Shown here in pieces: positions 9,600 through 20,459 of a DNA stretch of 64,000 bases (the stretch's first letter is position 1; every line of letters begins with the position of its first letter). A model generated the notes under the pieces. The model worked only from the letters and a program-made list of their open reading frames with translations, searched no databases and was not told where the DNA came from. The stretch comes from Cordilura impudica (taxonomy: Eukaryota; Arthropoda; Insecta; Diptera; Scathophagidae): assembly GCA_963682025.1 (NCBI GenBank), contig OY821519.1:163693803-163757802 (forward strand), written 5' to 3'. The translations under genes were made by a program, and so were the position numbers.

Positions 9600-10685
9600 A
9601 AAGAAGTGCGTCAAACTCTAGTCCAGACAGTGCTATTGTTAACATACGTTGGAAACTACTCGATGATATCTTCAATCCAAAAGGTAGCCTTGTATATTGA
9701 TAATGACTACAAGGTGTAGAAAACGCAGTATATGATCGGGATTGATGATCAAGCTCAATTTGGTGAAATGAGCTTGTCATGTCCAGTGTCGAGAAATACT
9801 TGGCTCTACCCAGTCTATCCAAAATGTCATCCAAACGTGTTAATGGAAATTCATCGTTGACAATTTTGTCATTTAATTTTCTAAAATCTACAACCAATCT
9901 CCATTTTTTTTATCTGTATGGCCCTTTTTCGGAACCAGTAACAGTGGCGCGTTGTACGGGCTGATAGATGGCTCAATTATGTTATTCTCTAAAAGTTCTT
10001 CAACTTGTGAATTTATTTCTGTCATATGCTCGTGTGGTAGGCGATAGTTCTTTATATACACTGGATTTTTATCATTTATGTTTATTGTTTGCATGTAGAA
10101 ATTGTTCGTTGTTAAGTCTTCACTTTCAATATGAAATATTGACTGATATTCCTTTAATATAGATTTAAGTTATTTTCCATCTTCATCATTCAAATCTCTC
10201 AAATTCAAAATTTCCGACAATTTCTCAAGCCTTTCTTTTGCATTTCTGCTATTACCTCCACCACATTTAACTGAACAAACTTCATAATTCTTTAAAGGTA
10301 CTGTTTCTATTTTCGTATTTTCAACTATTATTATCGATCCGTCACATTCAATAGCTTCACATGTTGGTTTCCTTCTTTAGGTATTATCGCGCTTGCCAAA
10401 TAAATTCCTTTCGTTAGTTCTCTATTTAATACAACAGCATCTTCTTCTAGTGCTATTTTAAATGGTATTATAATTTCAATCCTCTCTGGAATTGTTATCT
10501 TATTAATCTTAAATGTACTATCATGAATTGGGAATGTTATGATTTCATTATTAATGTTGAAAGTTAATATATATGTATTTATCATAGTCGATATTACATC
10601 GGTATTTCGTCAAGAAACCTTTACCTAAGATTCCACCGGTGTTTATCGGGATATTATCCGCAACTAATTGTATTTTATGTTCAAT
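9600..10685 (-). pseudogene. gypsy-type PR end, linker and RT fingers/palm (retro1, left copy)
   Basis: On the minus strand this reads protease C-terminus (KITIPERIEIIIPFKIAL, AIIPKEGNQHVKLL), a linker (SILKEYQSIFHIE), then RT blocks ENNIIEPSISPYNAPLLLVPKKG, VVDFRKLNDKIVNDEFPL and FSTLDMTSSFHQIELD (motif A with its Asp). It breaks off at GLEFDALLYV, where the jockey-like element is inserted. A frameshift near 9890-9900 and further shifts near 10100-10330 disrupt it. The upstream boundary is the hAT insertion, whose 8-bp target duplication TGTTCAAT is 10678-10685. Confidence 0.85.
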
Positions 10686-10922
10686 CATTGGCGTATATAG
10701 ACCATTTAGGGGGGAGGGGGGGGCAAGGCCCCCCAGATTGAATTGTGTCCCCCAGGATTTTTAAAAGAGTATCTACGATTTTATTTTTACTTAAATACAA
10801 TTAAGTTTAAAAATCTTCCAATTCATTTTTGGTTTGATTTTTTTACTCTGTTCTTTAGAGGAAATGTTGTTTAAAATTTATACAGAGGTTGCCAAAGTTG
10901 AGTTTGTATTAAATTATATATA

Positions 10923-11355
10923 AAGGGTGATCCGCGGCTACGTCTCAGATGGTCCATCCATTGAGTCCAATTTTCGATGACTCATTCGAGCATTTCGACT
11001 GGTAACTGGCGAATGACACGCGTGATGTTGTGCTCCAAGGCCTAAATCGAAGCGGGATTGTCCGCATAAACTTTAGACTTTACATATCCCCACAGGAAAA
11101 AGTCTACCGGTATGATATCACACGATCTTGGTGGCCAATCGACCGGCCCAAAACGTGAAATTATCTGCTCACCGAAGTGTTTCCTCAATAAATCCATTGA
11201 TTGATGCGCTGTGTGGGAAGTGGCGCCGTCTTGTTGAGAACAAATGTCGCCGAGATTACGAGCTTCAATTTCAGGCATCAAATAGTCGGTTATCATGGCA
11301 CGATAACGGTTGCCATTGACGGTTACGTTCTCACCGGCATCATTTTTGAAGAAAA
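10923..11355 (-). mobile_element. mariner-like remnant, left copy
   Basis: It begins at TA (10921-10922) with AAGGGTGAT and then lacks about 130 bp found in the right copy. On the minus strand the end of a mariner/Tc1-type transposase is readable (SQQDGATSHTAHQSMDLL, FFLWGYVKSKVYAD). The other end is deleted from about 11356, next to a short GAAGAAA-like homology that may have mediated the loss. Confidence 0.8.
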
Positions 11356-11589
11356 ACGCAGCATAAACAAAACAAAGAAAAGAAACAAAACATACTCAAG
11401 TTACACATCAAATCTAAATCTAAAAAAAATTTAAATTTTATAACAAAAAATCACTGTATGTATGGATAAAAAAAAATCTTCAGTAAGTACTGAATTCATT
11501 TAATTATAATTTTACGACTAATTATTTTGGTTTTTAGGCAAGAAATAATGAAAGATATTCGATAATTTTTTCAACAGAAAAAAAAAAAA

Positions 11590-13670
11590 AATAGCTGAAG
11601 AGGGTGAAGACGTTCAAAAACAAAGATGTGAGCTTTCCGGAAAGAAAAGTGACGAAAATCCATCGTCTCAAACAGTTACGAATCCAGGGACATCAAAGTG
11701 TAGTTCGCTGAAGCCCAATTATAATGATTTGGGAACAAAATAAAGTGGCCCACAACAGCCAAAAAATGGATTTAAGAAGTCATCGTTGATGGGATGCAAA
11801 GATCATGGTATGATGGTATGGAAAAAACTTGGTGAAGCTCTTAAAAACATGTACAATCTGTAAATCATCTCCAATGTCTTCAATTATATACAATGTTTAA
11901 GGCTTGCAGAAAATATTCATGATAAAATTTTGGTTCACCATGCAAAACAAATTGTTGAGAACCGTGAGTATCTCAAAAAGATAATATATATTATCTTAGT
12001 TATGGTACGCCAAGGTCTCCCCCTTCGAGGACATAGAGAAGCAGAAACTTCAAAAAACAGAGGAAACCTTTTGGAGATTGCAGAAAATTTTGCAAAATAC
12101 GGTACAAGTTTTTAAGTGAATTTTAACAAACCGAAAAAATATTGTAGTCCTACAATACAAAACGAGATTATCGAAATTTGTGCGAATGTTGTGTTAAATA
12201 CCATAACTGAAAACGTAAATGAGTGTGGTTTTTATTCATTGATGGTAGACGAGGCACGATGTTATAAAGAGGAGCAATTATCAATAACTATTAGATATGC
12301 CAAAGATTTATAAGTCGAAGAAAGATTTCTTGGATTTATTTATTGTTCTGTTGACAGATTCCAGTGCAATGAAAAAACTTATTATTGGAGAAGAATAAAT
12401 TGTCGAACATTCCAATAATAGGTCAATCTTACGATGGCGCAAATGTAATGGCTGGTATCAAAAATGGCCTACAAGCCAAAATAATGGAATCAAATCCGCA
12501 AGCCATTTTTATACACTGTTTAGCCCATAGACTGAATTTTTTTTATTGTGGATTCATGTTCCCACATTTCATCAGCACAAACATTTTTCAATGCTGTAGA
12601 AGCATTGTATATATATACACTTCTCTAAACTAGGGAATCATGATGATTTAAAAAATATAAGCCAAGCTCTACAAATTAAAAGTTTTAAATAAGAAGTCTC
12701 AGCACAACTAGATGGAGCTGTAGATATGAAAATTGTAAGTCGATAATAAACATATACGGTTCTATAAAAAATGCTGTTGAAGAGGAAATACGCCAAGCAA
12801 GAGACAAAAATTCAGTAGAGGCTCCTGGGCTCTCGACATTAATAACTAAGCCTGATTTTATTGTAAATTTGTTTATTTTTCATTTTGCACTTCAAACAAT
12901 AAATGTTTTAAATAAGTTTTTTCAAACTCAAAATGAAACACTTGGACAAGCGCATGAAACAGTGAATGAAACGATTCAAACATTCAAAGAAAACCGAAAT
13001 AAATTCGAAGAAATTTGGAACGGAATTGAAACTTTTTCAAAGGAAAACGATATTTCGTTAGAATCATTGCAGATTTCGAAACGGAAAAAAGGAAATATTT
13101 TGAACAAAAATTTTAATTTAAAATCTACGTTAGGAAAAAGAAAATTTTTAAAACTACCAGATGATGTTACAGCAACAAAAGATTGGGAAATAAACATATG
13201 TTATCCGGTTATTGACACCATTATTTCAAATTTGCAATTCCGATTTAAAACTATTCCGTAAGCTGAATCAGTTAATTAGATTTGAATGGAGCTGCAGAGT
13301 TCATTAATAATTACAAAAATATATTAAAAATTGATGCGATTCATTGAAGGCTGAGCCATTGTAATATTTATATTTTTAAAAACATCTGTCCTGAAAAATC
13401 AATAAATTTAGGTATGTTTAGATCAAAAATTGATAAAAATGTTTATCCAAATATATACAAACTTTTACAAGTACCAATAAGTCTACCAATCAGTTCGGCT
13501 GGTTGTGAAAGAAGTTTTTCTGCAATGCGGAGAATTAAAACATGGCTACGCAGTAGTATGCATTAGGAAAGGTTTTCAAATTTAGCTATTTTAAACATTG
13601 AAAATGAACTGGTTAAATATAACATTTCCGCGGAAGAGATATTAAATATTTTTTGTAAAAAAAAATAGAA
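11590..13670 (+). pseudogene. hAT transposase, left copy (decayed)
   Basis: Fragments in several frames follow the right copy closely. Readable blocks are VHHAKQIVENREYL (11934), SLMVDEARCYKEEQLSITIR (about 12235), IPIIGQSYDGANVMAG (about 12410), FIHCLAHRLNF and the C-terminal dimerisation block SAGCERSFSAMRRIKTWLRS (about 13495). These match the DUF4371-hAT C-terminal architecture of ZMYM1-like transposases. The N-terminal zinc-finger segment of the right copy is missing here by a deletion near 11795-11820. Numerous stops make it non-functional. Confidence 0.8.
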
Positions 13671-14130
13671 TATTAATGCTTGAGTAAGACTTGACCATGT
13701 ATTTAATTAACATTTAATAATTGATGGCAATAGGTATTTTGTAAAATTTTGTAAAATTTTGTAAATTATTTTTTAAAACGAAACGTTTAAAATTTTACTG
13801 AAATTAACCCTCCGATGAGTGAGAAGGTCCCTAGGGACCTTTTTGCCTTTTCAAACTGAAATTACTCCTACTTCGGCCACTACAACCCCCCCCCTGTATT
13901 ACTCTGTATTCCAAGAGTATTTTGTAGCGCATCTTTTGGAAAAAAAAATCAAGCCGATCGGATCATTACTTTAGGATTTATTGAGGTTTTAGTGAGAATA
14001 GTACGCGGACGTGTGAATAGGTCCGTATGGACCTTGTACTGAATTTCACTAATAAATGCATGGCATCATTATAATTTTTTTATTGTTTCAACACATAATT
14101 TACTTGTTGTGAACACAAAGACCTTAACTC

Positions 14131-14424
14131 AAAGACATTAGGGATGATGATAAAAACAAAAAATTCTAAGAAACATTCGAAGACATGAACTTTATTGCTT
14201 TCAAGGAAAGGCACAATATTCTAATTTTATACTGCTAGCAATAAACCAGTTCTTAGAATTTTTTGTTCTTAGTATTTTGTTCTTCGAATTTTTTGTTCTT
14301 AGTATTTTGTTCTTGGAATTTTTTGTCCTTAGTATTTGTTCTTAGTATTTTTTGTTCTTAGTATTTTTGTTCTTAGAATTTTTTCTTAGAATTTTTTGTT
14401 TTTATCATCATCCCTAATGTCTTT
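14131..14424. repeat. 42-bp perfect inverted repeat with tandem TTCTTAG-type spacer
   Basis: Positions 14131-14172 and 14383-14424 are perfect reverse complements over 42 bp, and weaker pairing continues outward for about 15 bp. The spacer carries about eight tandem degenerate copies of a 15-17 bp unit (TTCTTAGTATTTTG-like), each similar to the inner end of the arm. It lies in the 5' untranslated part of the piggyBac, about 115 bp before the transposase ATG. It may be a nested MITE or an element-specific subterminal structure. Confidence 0.85.
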
Positions 14425-14540
14425 CAGTTTAGGTAGACGTACGAAAGAGTATAAAAGAAGTTGTAGTTTCATAAACCAAATCAGTCAAAGTTTAGACAGC
14501 GAAGAGTAAAATCGTGTGTGATAGAAACAAAAATATAAAT

Positions 14541-16511
14541 ATGGCAGATGCAAGTAATTTGGACATTGCTGAAATTGTTGTACGCCGTAGTACACGTTAC
14601 CAGCAAATGATTGCTGATGAAAGGCGTGCAGCTGATAGTAGATTTGCTGATTTTATGGACGAAGACATGGATGAAGAAATTGATATTGCTGCAATTGATA
14701 ATTATGAAGTTGAGGATGATGAAGATCGCACATATCAACCTGCTGAAGAGTCAGATGCCGAAACTGAAGGATACGTCGAGCTAAATGAAGATACTGATGA
14801 CGACGATGATGAAGAGGAAGAAAATGATGGACAGGAAACGAATGAAAGTTACTATATTGGCAAAGATGGCACCCAATGGAGTAAAAAAGCACCACCAACA
14901 TCACGCACTCGTAATCAAAACGTGGTCGACTTCACAAGAAAGAAACCAGGACCAACAGGAAATATACACGACCCCTATACAATAATGCGTTCAATCATGA
15001 CAGAGGAAATAATACACTTAGTGCTACGTGAAACAAATCGTAAAGGCAGGGAGGTTACAGCTGCATGGAATTTGGCGAATCCCACGAAGAAAAAGGAGTG
15101 GAAGCCAGTGACAGTGAAAGAGTTTGACGCCTTTGTAGCTATTGTTTTGTATGCTGGACTCACAAGATCAAACCATGAACCAGCTATGGAATTATGGGGC
15201 GCGACGCGTTGCCCAATATACAAGGCTGCGTTGTCGTACGATCGCTTCATGTGTATAAAGCAATTTATTCGATTCGACAATGGAAATACTCGACAACAGC
15301 GACTCATCAACAGCAAAACTGCGGCTATTGACGATATTTGGCAAATGTTGCAACATAACTTAGCAGCAGCTTACACTCCTCATGAAGCACTAACAGTTGA
15401 TGAGCAGTTGTTCCCTTACAGAGGCCGGACCCGCTTTACACAATACATTCCGTCAAAGCCACCTAAGTATGGTTTGAAAGTATGGTGGTTATGCGACTCA
15501 CAGAGTTATTATCCTGTGAAGGGAATGATATATCCTGGAAAACTGCCAAACCAACAACGGGAGATAAACCAAGGGCAGAACGTAGTGCTGGATCTTATGG
15601 AAAAATATTTAGATGCTGGCCGTACTATATACGCGGATAATTTCTTTACCACTCTTGATTTGGCGCGTATTTTGTTGAAGAGGAAGACCGCATTTGTTGG
15701 TACAGTGCGCTACAACAAAACATTCATTCCACAGGAGTTCAAGAAGAACCCGAAGCGCACCATCAATAGTACATGATTTGGGTTCAACGAAGGGGATATA
15801 GCGTTATGCTCATACGTGCCGAAAAAAAATAAAGTGGTGAACGTGCTCTCCACAATGCACTACACCTGCCTCGTTGACGAGCAAACCGAGAAGCGGAAGC
15901 CCTATGCCATATTAGATTACAACGCCAACAAATGCGGCGTTGATACCATGGATCAAATGCTAGGCACTTACAGCTGCAAAAGAGCAACACAACGATGGCC
16001 GTTGGCCATGTTTTATAATATGGTGGACGTCGCTGCATTGGCTGCTTTTACGATTTACTACGAAATGAAGCCTTTAAAAAGGAGTGACAGACGGCGGTCG
16101 TTCTTGTTACTGCTCACGAAACAATTGGCCACACCAAATATCGAAGAACGTGCCCTGAACAACCATATAACCTCATATCCAAGGATACGCAATGCGATGG
16201 AAGCATTCGATGTCAGGGTAAGAAAAACATCTTCAAATTCAAGAATAGAATATATATTTATTTGTTTTTTATTTTTCTTTTCATTTCAGGTATTACCAAG
16301 ACCGATGGAAGGCAATGCACCGTCGTTTGCGGCTAGGTCAAGTAGACCGTCATGTCGCCTTTGGCGTTCTGAGTACGGGCGGCAGCGGAAAACGCGGGCA
16401 TACTGCTTCGGCTGCGGCAACGCTGTTTGCGGAGAACATAGCACACTTTTACATCGCTGCAACACTTGCGCAGAGGGCGGGGGACAAGAAGTACACGCTC
16501 AACAACAATAA
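14541..16511 (+). pseudogene. piggyBac transposase with one in-frame TGA
   Basis: The ATG at 14541 starts a frame of about 632 residues after removing a 72-nt intron. Residues ~40-105 are highly acidic. All three catalytic Asp residues of the DDD core are present: LTVDEQLFPYRG (about residue 287), IYADNFFTTLD (about 366) and GVDTMDQM (about 468). The C-terminus has a Cys-rich zinc-binding domain (CFGCGNAVCGEH...CNTC) typical of the family. The only lesion seen is TGA at 15774-15776, just before FGFNEGD, between the second and third catalytic Asp. Transposase makes TTAA-specific cut-and-paste moves in the nucleus. The GTG at 14514 opens the same frame upstream but is not a likely start. Confidence 0.9.
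16218..16289 (+). other. probable intron in the piggyBac transposase
   Basis: GTAAGA at 16218 and a pyrimidine-rich TTTTCATTTCAG ending at 16289 bound 72 nt. The stretch has no stop in frame and is a multiple of three, so retention would add 24 residues. The retained sequence encodes a hydrophobic Phe-rich run (FICFLFFFSF) unlike the surrounding domain, which favours splicing. Confidence 0.7.
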
Positions 16512-16829
16512 TTTTTAAACTTTTTTATAATAGTCTTAAGAAAATTCAAGCAAAAAAAAAAAATAAAAAAATTGAAAAAATTATTTTTTTATGTAGAATT
16601 TAGTTATAAACAATAAAAACAAAAAAAAATCAAAAAAAAATTTCTTATATGAAAAAAACATGATTTACAAAAAAAGGTCCGTAGGGACCTTTTCACACGG
16701 CCGTGAAGTTCAGAACTGTCAGTCATCGGAGGGTTAAAAAAAAAACCATTAGATTTTACAAATTTCAAACCTTTTGTTTTATATTGTAGAATAAGCCGAT
16801 AATTTTTTTTTACTGTCATTCCTATATTA

Positions 16830-17205
16830 TCTATAATATCAATAGGCTAGGTGATTTCTTGTGAATGATGTTTAGTTCCACCGTTTTATTCGGATTTTTA
16901 CCAAACATATATTTTTTGAAAGGAATTTCTTTTTAGCCGTTTTGCAGATTTACAGATGTTTTAATTTTTTCCTTTATTTTGAGTAAATTGCATTTAAAGT
17001 TGCTACTAGCACATACATAAATTTATACAATACTATGTGTGTGTTTATTAAATTTGTTAATGTGTTTGTATAAAAATGAGTTGGTTTTTGGTGTTGATTT
17101 GTGAATTGGCTATAATTGATTAGCATACCTTTAGGGTCTTTATTTAATGAAAAAATAAAATTTTATAGAATTTGCACTCGAATTTCGAGGGCTGGAATCT
17201 GCTAG
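16830..17205 (+). mobile_element. non-autonomous Helitron, copy A (in left hAT)
   Basis: It starts TCTATAATAT after an A and ends CTAG before a T, the A|T insertion pattern of Helitrons. A 6-bp palindrome (CTCGAATTTCGAG) lies 12 nt before the CTAG, the expected 3' hairpin. There is no ORF. Near-identical copies stand at 22897-23272 and 28444-28812 in different host sequence, which fixes the boundaries. Confidence 0.85.
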
Positions 17206-17380
17206 TTTTTATGAATCTGCTTGTATTTATTTAGTTTTTTTGCAATAATTATTTAATGTTTGGATTTTTTTATATTGTATTTGTTTCTTTTATATTATTT
17301 TCTTTTATTTTGTGTTATTGAATTGTTTAGTTATTTTCTCAAAAAAAGTTATCTAGAAAAGTTATCTAGCTACGCCAATG

Positions 17381-18408
17381 TGTTCAATTATCAGGTTATG
17401 TATATTTAGCGCTATGGTTGTAGAACCAATCGATTTAATAATTTCCTCCGAAATTCCCGTCAAATTGCATCATCTTGATCTTCCTGGTAGTTATACAAAA
17501 ATTTCTGTTTACATGGAGATATGTCTGCACCTGTATCTATTAAAAATGTAATTTCTTTCTCTGTGTTTTCAATATTTAATCTAACGCAATTTCTAAGATT
17601 TAATGCTATGCTATATATTTTTCTAGTTTCTACTATGTTGTTTCGGAAGACTGGGATCTTATCATCTCCGGAATTTGGCAGTTTCCCTGGTTCTGTACCT
17701 GATTAACATTACGATATCTACCATCATTGTTATTTCTGTTATTACTTCTTTGTCCGTAATTATTATTCCTGCAATTATTATTGTTGTTATTCCTATGGTT
17801 GTTAACATTGATGTTATTTAAATTTCTATTACAGTTGTCGTTGTTCCCATTCTTATTGTTTCGGTATGTATTATTCCCTCGACCTCTAATGTTACGCCAA
17901 TTATGGCGTTGACCATTGTTGTCATTAAAATTCCTGCTATTGTTGGGATTACTGTAGTGTCTATCATAGCTATTATTCGTTCTGGAGTTACCGAAACGTG
18001 CACTGTGGAATAAAACTTGGTTCTGTTTTATTCTTGACTCTGACTTCTCAGCAATCCTCAAAGCATCAGTGAAAGTTGTCACCTGACCGGCATCTATAGT
18101 GGACACAGTCTGTACATTCCGTAAACCATTTACGAATGTGTTATATGCTATTCCATTATTTGTATTTATCATCGACTGTATGTTCGCCTCACCTTCCTCA
18201 GTAATTTGGATCTCATTTAGTTCTGCAACTAAACTTTCTATTCTGGTGGCAAAACTAGCGAGGTTATAGTCTTTCTGTTTTAGTCCGGTCAGTTCATTTA
18301 GGATAGTATTTGAACTTTTCAGCGATCTATACGTGGCCTTGGTACATTATACTGTTTAACTCTATTCTGTACTTTACTATCTAATTTTGTGTTGAAAATA
18401 AATTCTAG
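17381..18408 (-). pseudogene. retro1 gag C-terminus and protease start, left copy
   Basis: On the minus strand it reads the end of gag capsid (MINTNNGIAYNTFVNGLRNV), an Asn/Arg-rich nucleocapsid-like tail (about 18000-17720) with no CCHC knuckle, then the protease with its catalytic triplet FLIDTGADISL (about 17520-17550) and LTGISEEIIKSIGSTT. The Asn-rich tail is low-complexity RNNNNN-type sequence. It is interrupted after the protease N-terminal half by the hAT. Upstream gag (VKQYNVPRPRIDR then a TGA) ends at the duplication junction near 18408. Confidence 0.85.
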
Positions 18409-18413
18409 AAATT

Positions 18414-19000
18414 GTAGAAATTGTTCGTTGTTAAGTCTTCATTTTCAATATGAAATATTGACTGATATTCCTTTAATATAGATTTAAGTTCTTTTCCATC
18501 TTCATCATTCAAATCTCTCAAATTCAAAATTTCCGACAATTTCTCAAACCTTTCTTTTGCATTTCTGCGATTACCTCCATCACATTTAAGTGAACAAACT
18601 TCATAGTTCTTTAAAGGTACTGTTTCTATTTTCATATTTTCAACTATTATTATCGATCTGTCACATTCAATAGCTTCACATGTTGGTTTCCTTCTTTAGG
18701 TATTATCGCGCTTGCCAAATAAATTCCTTTCGTTAGTTCTCTATTTAATACAACAGCATCTTCTTCTAGTGCTATTTTAAATGGTATTATAATTTCAATC
18801 CTCTCTGGAATTGTTATCTTATTAATGTTAAATGTACTATCATGAATTGGGAATGTTATGATTTCATTATTAATGTTGAAAGTTAATATATATTTATCAT
18901 AGTCGATATTACATCGGTATTTCGTCAAGAAATCTCTACCTAAGATTCCATCGGTGTTTATCGGGATATTATCCCCAACTAATTGTATTTTATGTTCAAT
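18414..19000 (-). pseudogene. retro1 protease end and linker, right copy
   Basis: Second copy of 10095-10685, reading IPINTDGILGRDFLTKYRCN, NKITIPERIEIIIPFKIAL and ILKEYQSIFHIENEDLTTN. It is less damaged than the left copy: GILGRDFL here is GILGKGFL there. RT does not follow because the duplication junction cuts it at 18414. The hAT target duplication TGTTCAAT is 18993-19000. Confidence 0.85.
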
Positions 19001-19232
19001 CATTGGCGTATATAGACCATTTAGGGGGGTGGGCAAGGCCCCCCAGATTGAATTGTGCCCCCCCAGGATTTTTAAAAGAGTATCTACGATTTATTTTTAC
19101 TTAAATACAATTAAGTTTAAAAATCTTCCAATTCATTTTTGGTTTGATTTTTTTACTCTGTTCTTTAGAGGAAATGTTGTTTAAAATTTATAGAGAGGTT
19201 GCCAAAGTTGAGTTTGTATTAAATTATATATA

Positions 19233-20160
19233 AAGGGTGATTCATTTCGAGGTTCCCTACTTTTTGAAAAAAAAAAACACAGAAAGTTCATATTTAATGG
19301 GGGATGTTTATTATAATTTGAAAGAACATTCTTTGGCATTTATTTTTTGACGATTATGTCTACCAAATGTTGGCCACGGCTACGTCTCAGATGGTCCATC
19401 CATTGAATCCAATTTTCGATGACTCGTTCGAGCATTTCGACTGGTAACTGGCGAATGACACGCGTGATGTTGTGCTCCAAGGCCTAAATCGAAGCGGGAT
19501 TGTCCGCATAAACTTTAGACTTTACATATCCCCACAGGAAAAAGTCTAACGGTATGATATCACACGATCTTGGTGGCAAATCGACCGGCCCAAAACGTGA
19601 AATTATCTGCTCACCGAAGTGTTCTCTCAATAAATCCATTGATTGATGCGCTGTGTGGGAAGTGGCGCCGTCTTGTTGAGACCAAATGTCGCCGAGATCA
19701 CGAGCTTCAATTTCAGGCATCAAATAGTCGGTTATCATGGCACGATAACGGCCGCCATTGACGGTTACGTTCTCACCGGCATCATTTTTGAAGAAATATG
19801 GACCGATGATTCCACCGGCCCACAAACCACACCAAACCGCTGTTTCTTCTGGATGAAGTGGCAGCTCTTGAATCTCTTCAGGTTGCTCTTCGTCCCAAAT
19901 GCGGCAATTTTGCTTGTTTACATACCCATTGAGCCAGAAATGGGCCTCATCGCTGAACAAAATTTGACTCGAAAAAGTCGGATATTCTTGGAATTTTCAT
20001 AATAAAGTTGAACGATTTGTAAACGTTGTTCAGGCGAAAGTCTTTCCATGATGAAATGCCAAACAATACTAAACAAAAATAACATGACAGCATGACACGA
20101 CTCACAAGTGATCTGTCAAAAAAGGCTATTGAAAAAAGTATCTCTACTTGGATCACCCGG
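19233..20160 (-). mobile_element. internally deleted mariner/Tc1-type element in the hAT
   Basis: The ends AAGGGTGATTC and GGATCACCCGG form short inverted repeats flanked by TA (19231-19232, 20161-20162). On the minus strand the transposase starts at ATG 20047-20049 with a helix-turn-helix-like MERLSPEQRLQIVQLYYEN. It then jumps by deletion to the catalytic core: FSDEAHFWLNGYV, WSQQDGATSHTAHQSM and LDFFLWGYVKSKVYAD. The lost segment would be the second DNA-binding half and linker, so the 928-bp element cannot be autonomous. Confidence 0.85.
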
Positions 20161-20459
20161 TACAATTTCTTTATGTGTTTTCCAAAATAATTCTCAGTGT
20201 GGCAAACAGCTGATCGAATAAAGGAAAAGAAAAACGCAGCTAAACAAAACAAAGAAAAGAAACAAAACAATACTCAAGTTACACATCAAATCTAAATCTA
20301 AAAAAAAATTAAATTTTATAAAAAAAAATCACTGTATGTATGGATAAAAAAAAATCTTCAGTAAGTACTGAATTCATTTAATTATAATTTTACGACTAAT
20401 TATTTTGGTTTTTAGGCAAGAAATAATGAAAGATATTCGATAATTTTTTCACAAAAAAA

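Larger units (their letters stand above)
13808..16733 (+). mobile_element. piggyBac-family transposon, nearly intact
   Basis: The terminal inverted repeats begin CCCTCCGATGA and end TCATCGGAGGG, flanked by TTAA at 13804-13807 and 16734-16737. The right hAT copy has the unoccupied TTAA at 22802-22805, so the insertion is precise and later than the duplication. Subterminal regions share GGTCC(C/G)TA(C/G)GGACC-type palindromes (near 13827 and 16676). One transposase gene occupies most of the element. Only a single in-frame TGA separates it from an intact frame. Confidence 0.95.
10686..17380 (+). mobile_element. hAT element, ZMYM1/P52rIPK-like type, left copy
   Basis: The ends are inverted (CATTGGCGTA on the left, TACGCCAATG on the right) and flanked by the 8-bp duplication TGTTCAAT (10678-10685 and 17381-17388), the hallmark of hAT insertion. 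It interrupts the retro1 protease; removal of the element rejoins the protease frame. It contains a mariner remnant, broken transposase fragments, a piggyBac inserted at a TTAA and a Helitron. Both element ends are identical in the right copy. Confidence 0.9.

Noticed and set aside
14653..15316. Minus-strand ORFs inside the piggyBac transposase
   Set aside because: Antisense shadows of a recognised coding frame with no family resemblance.
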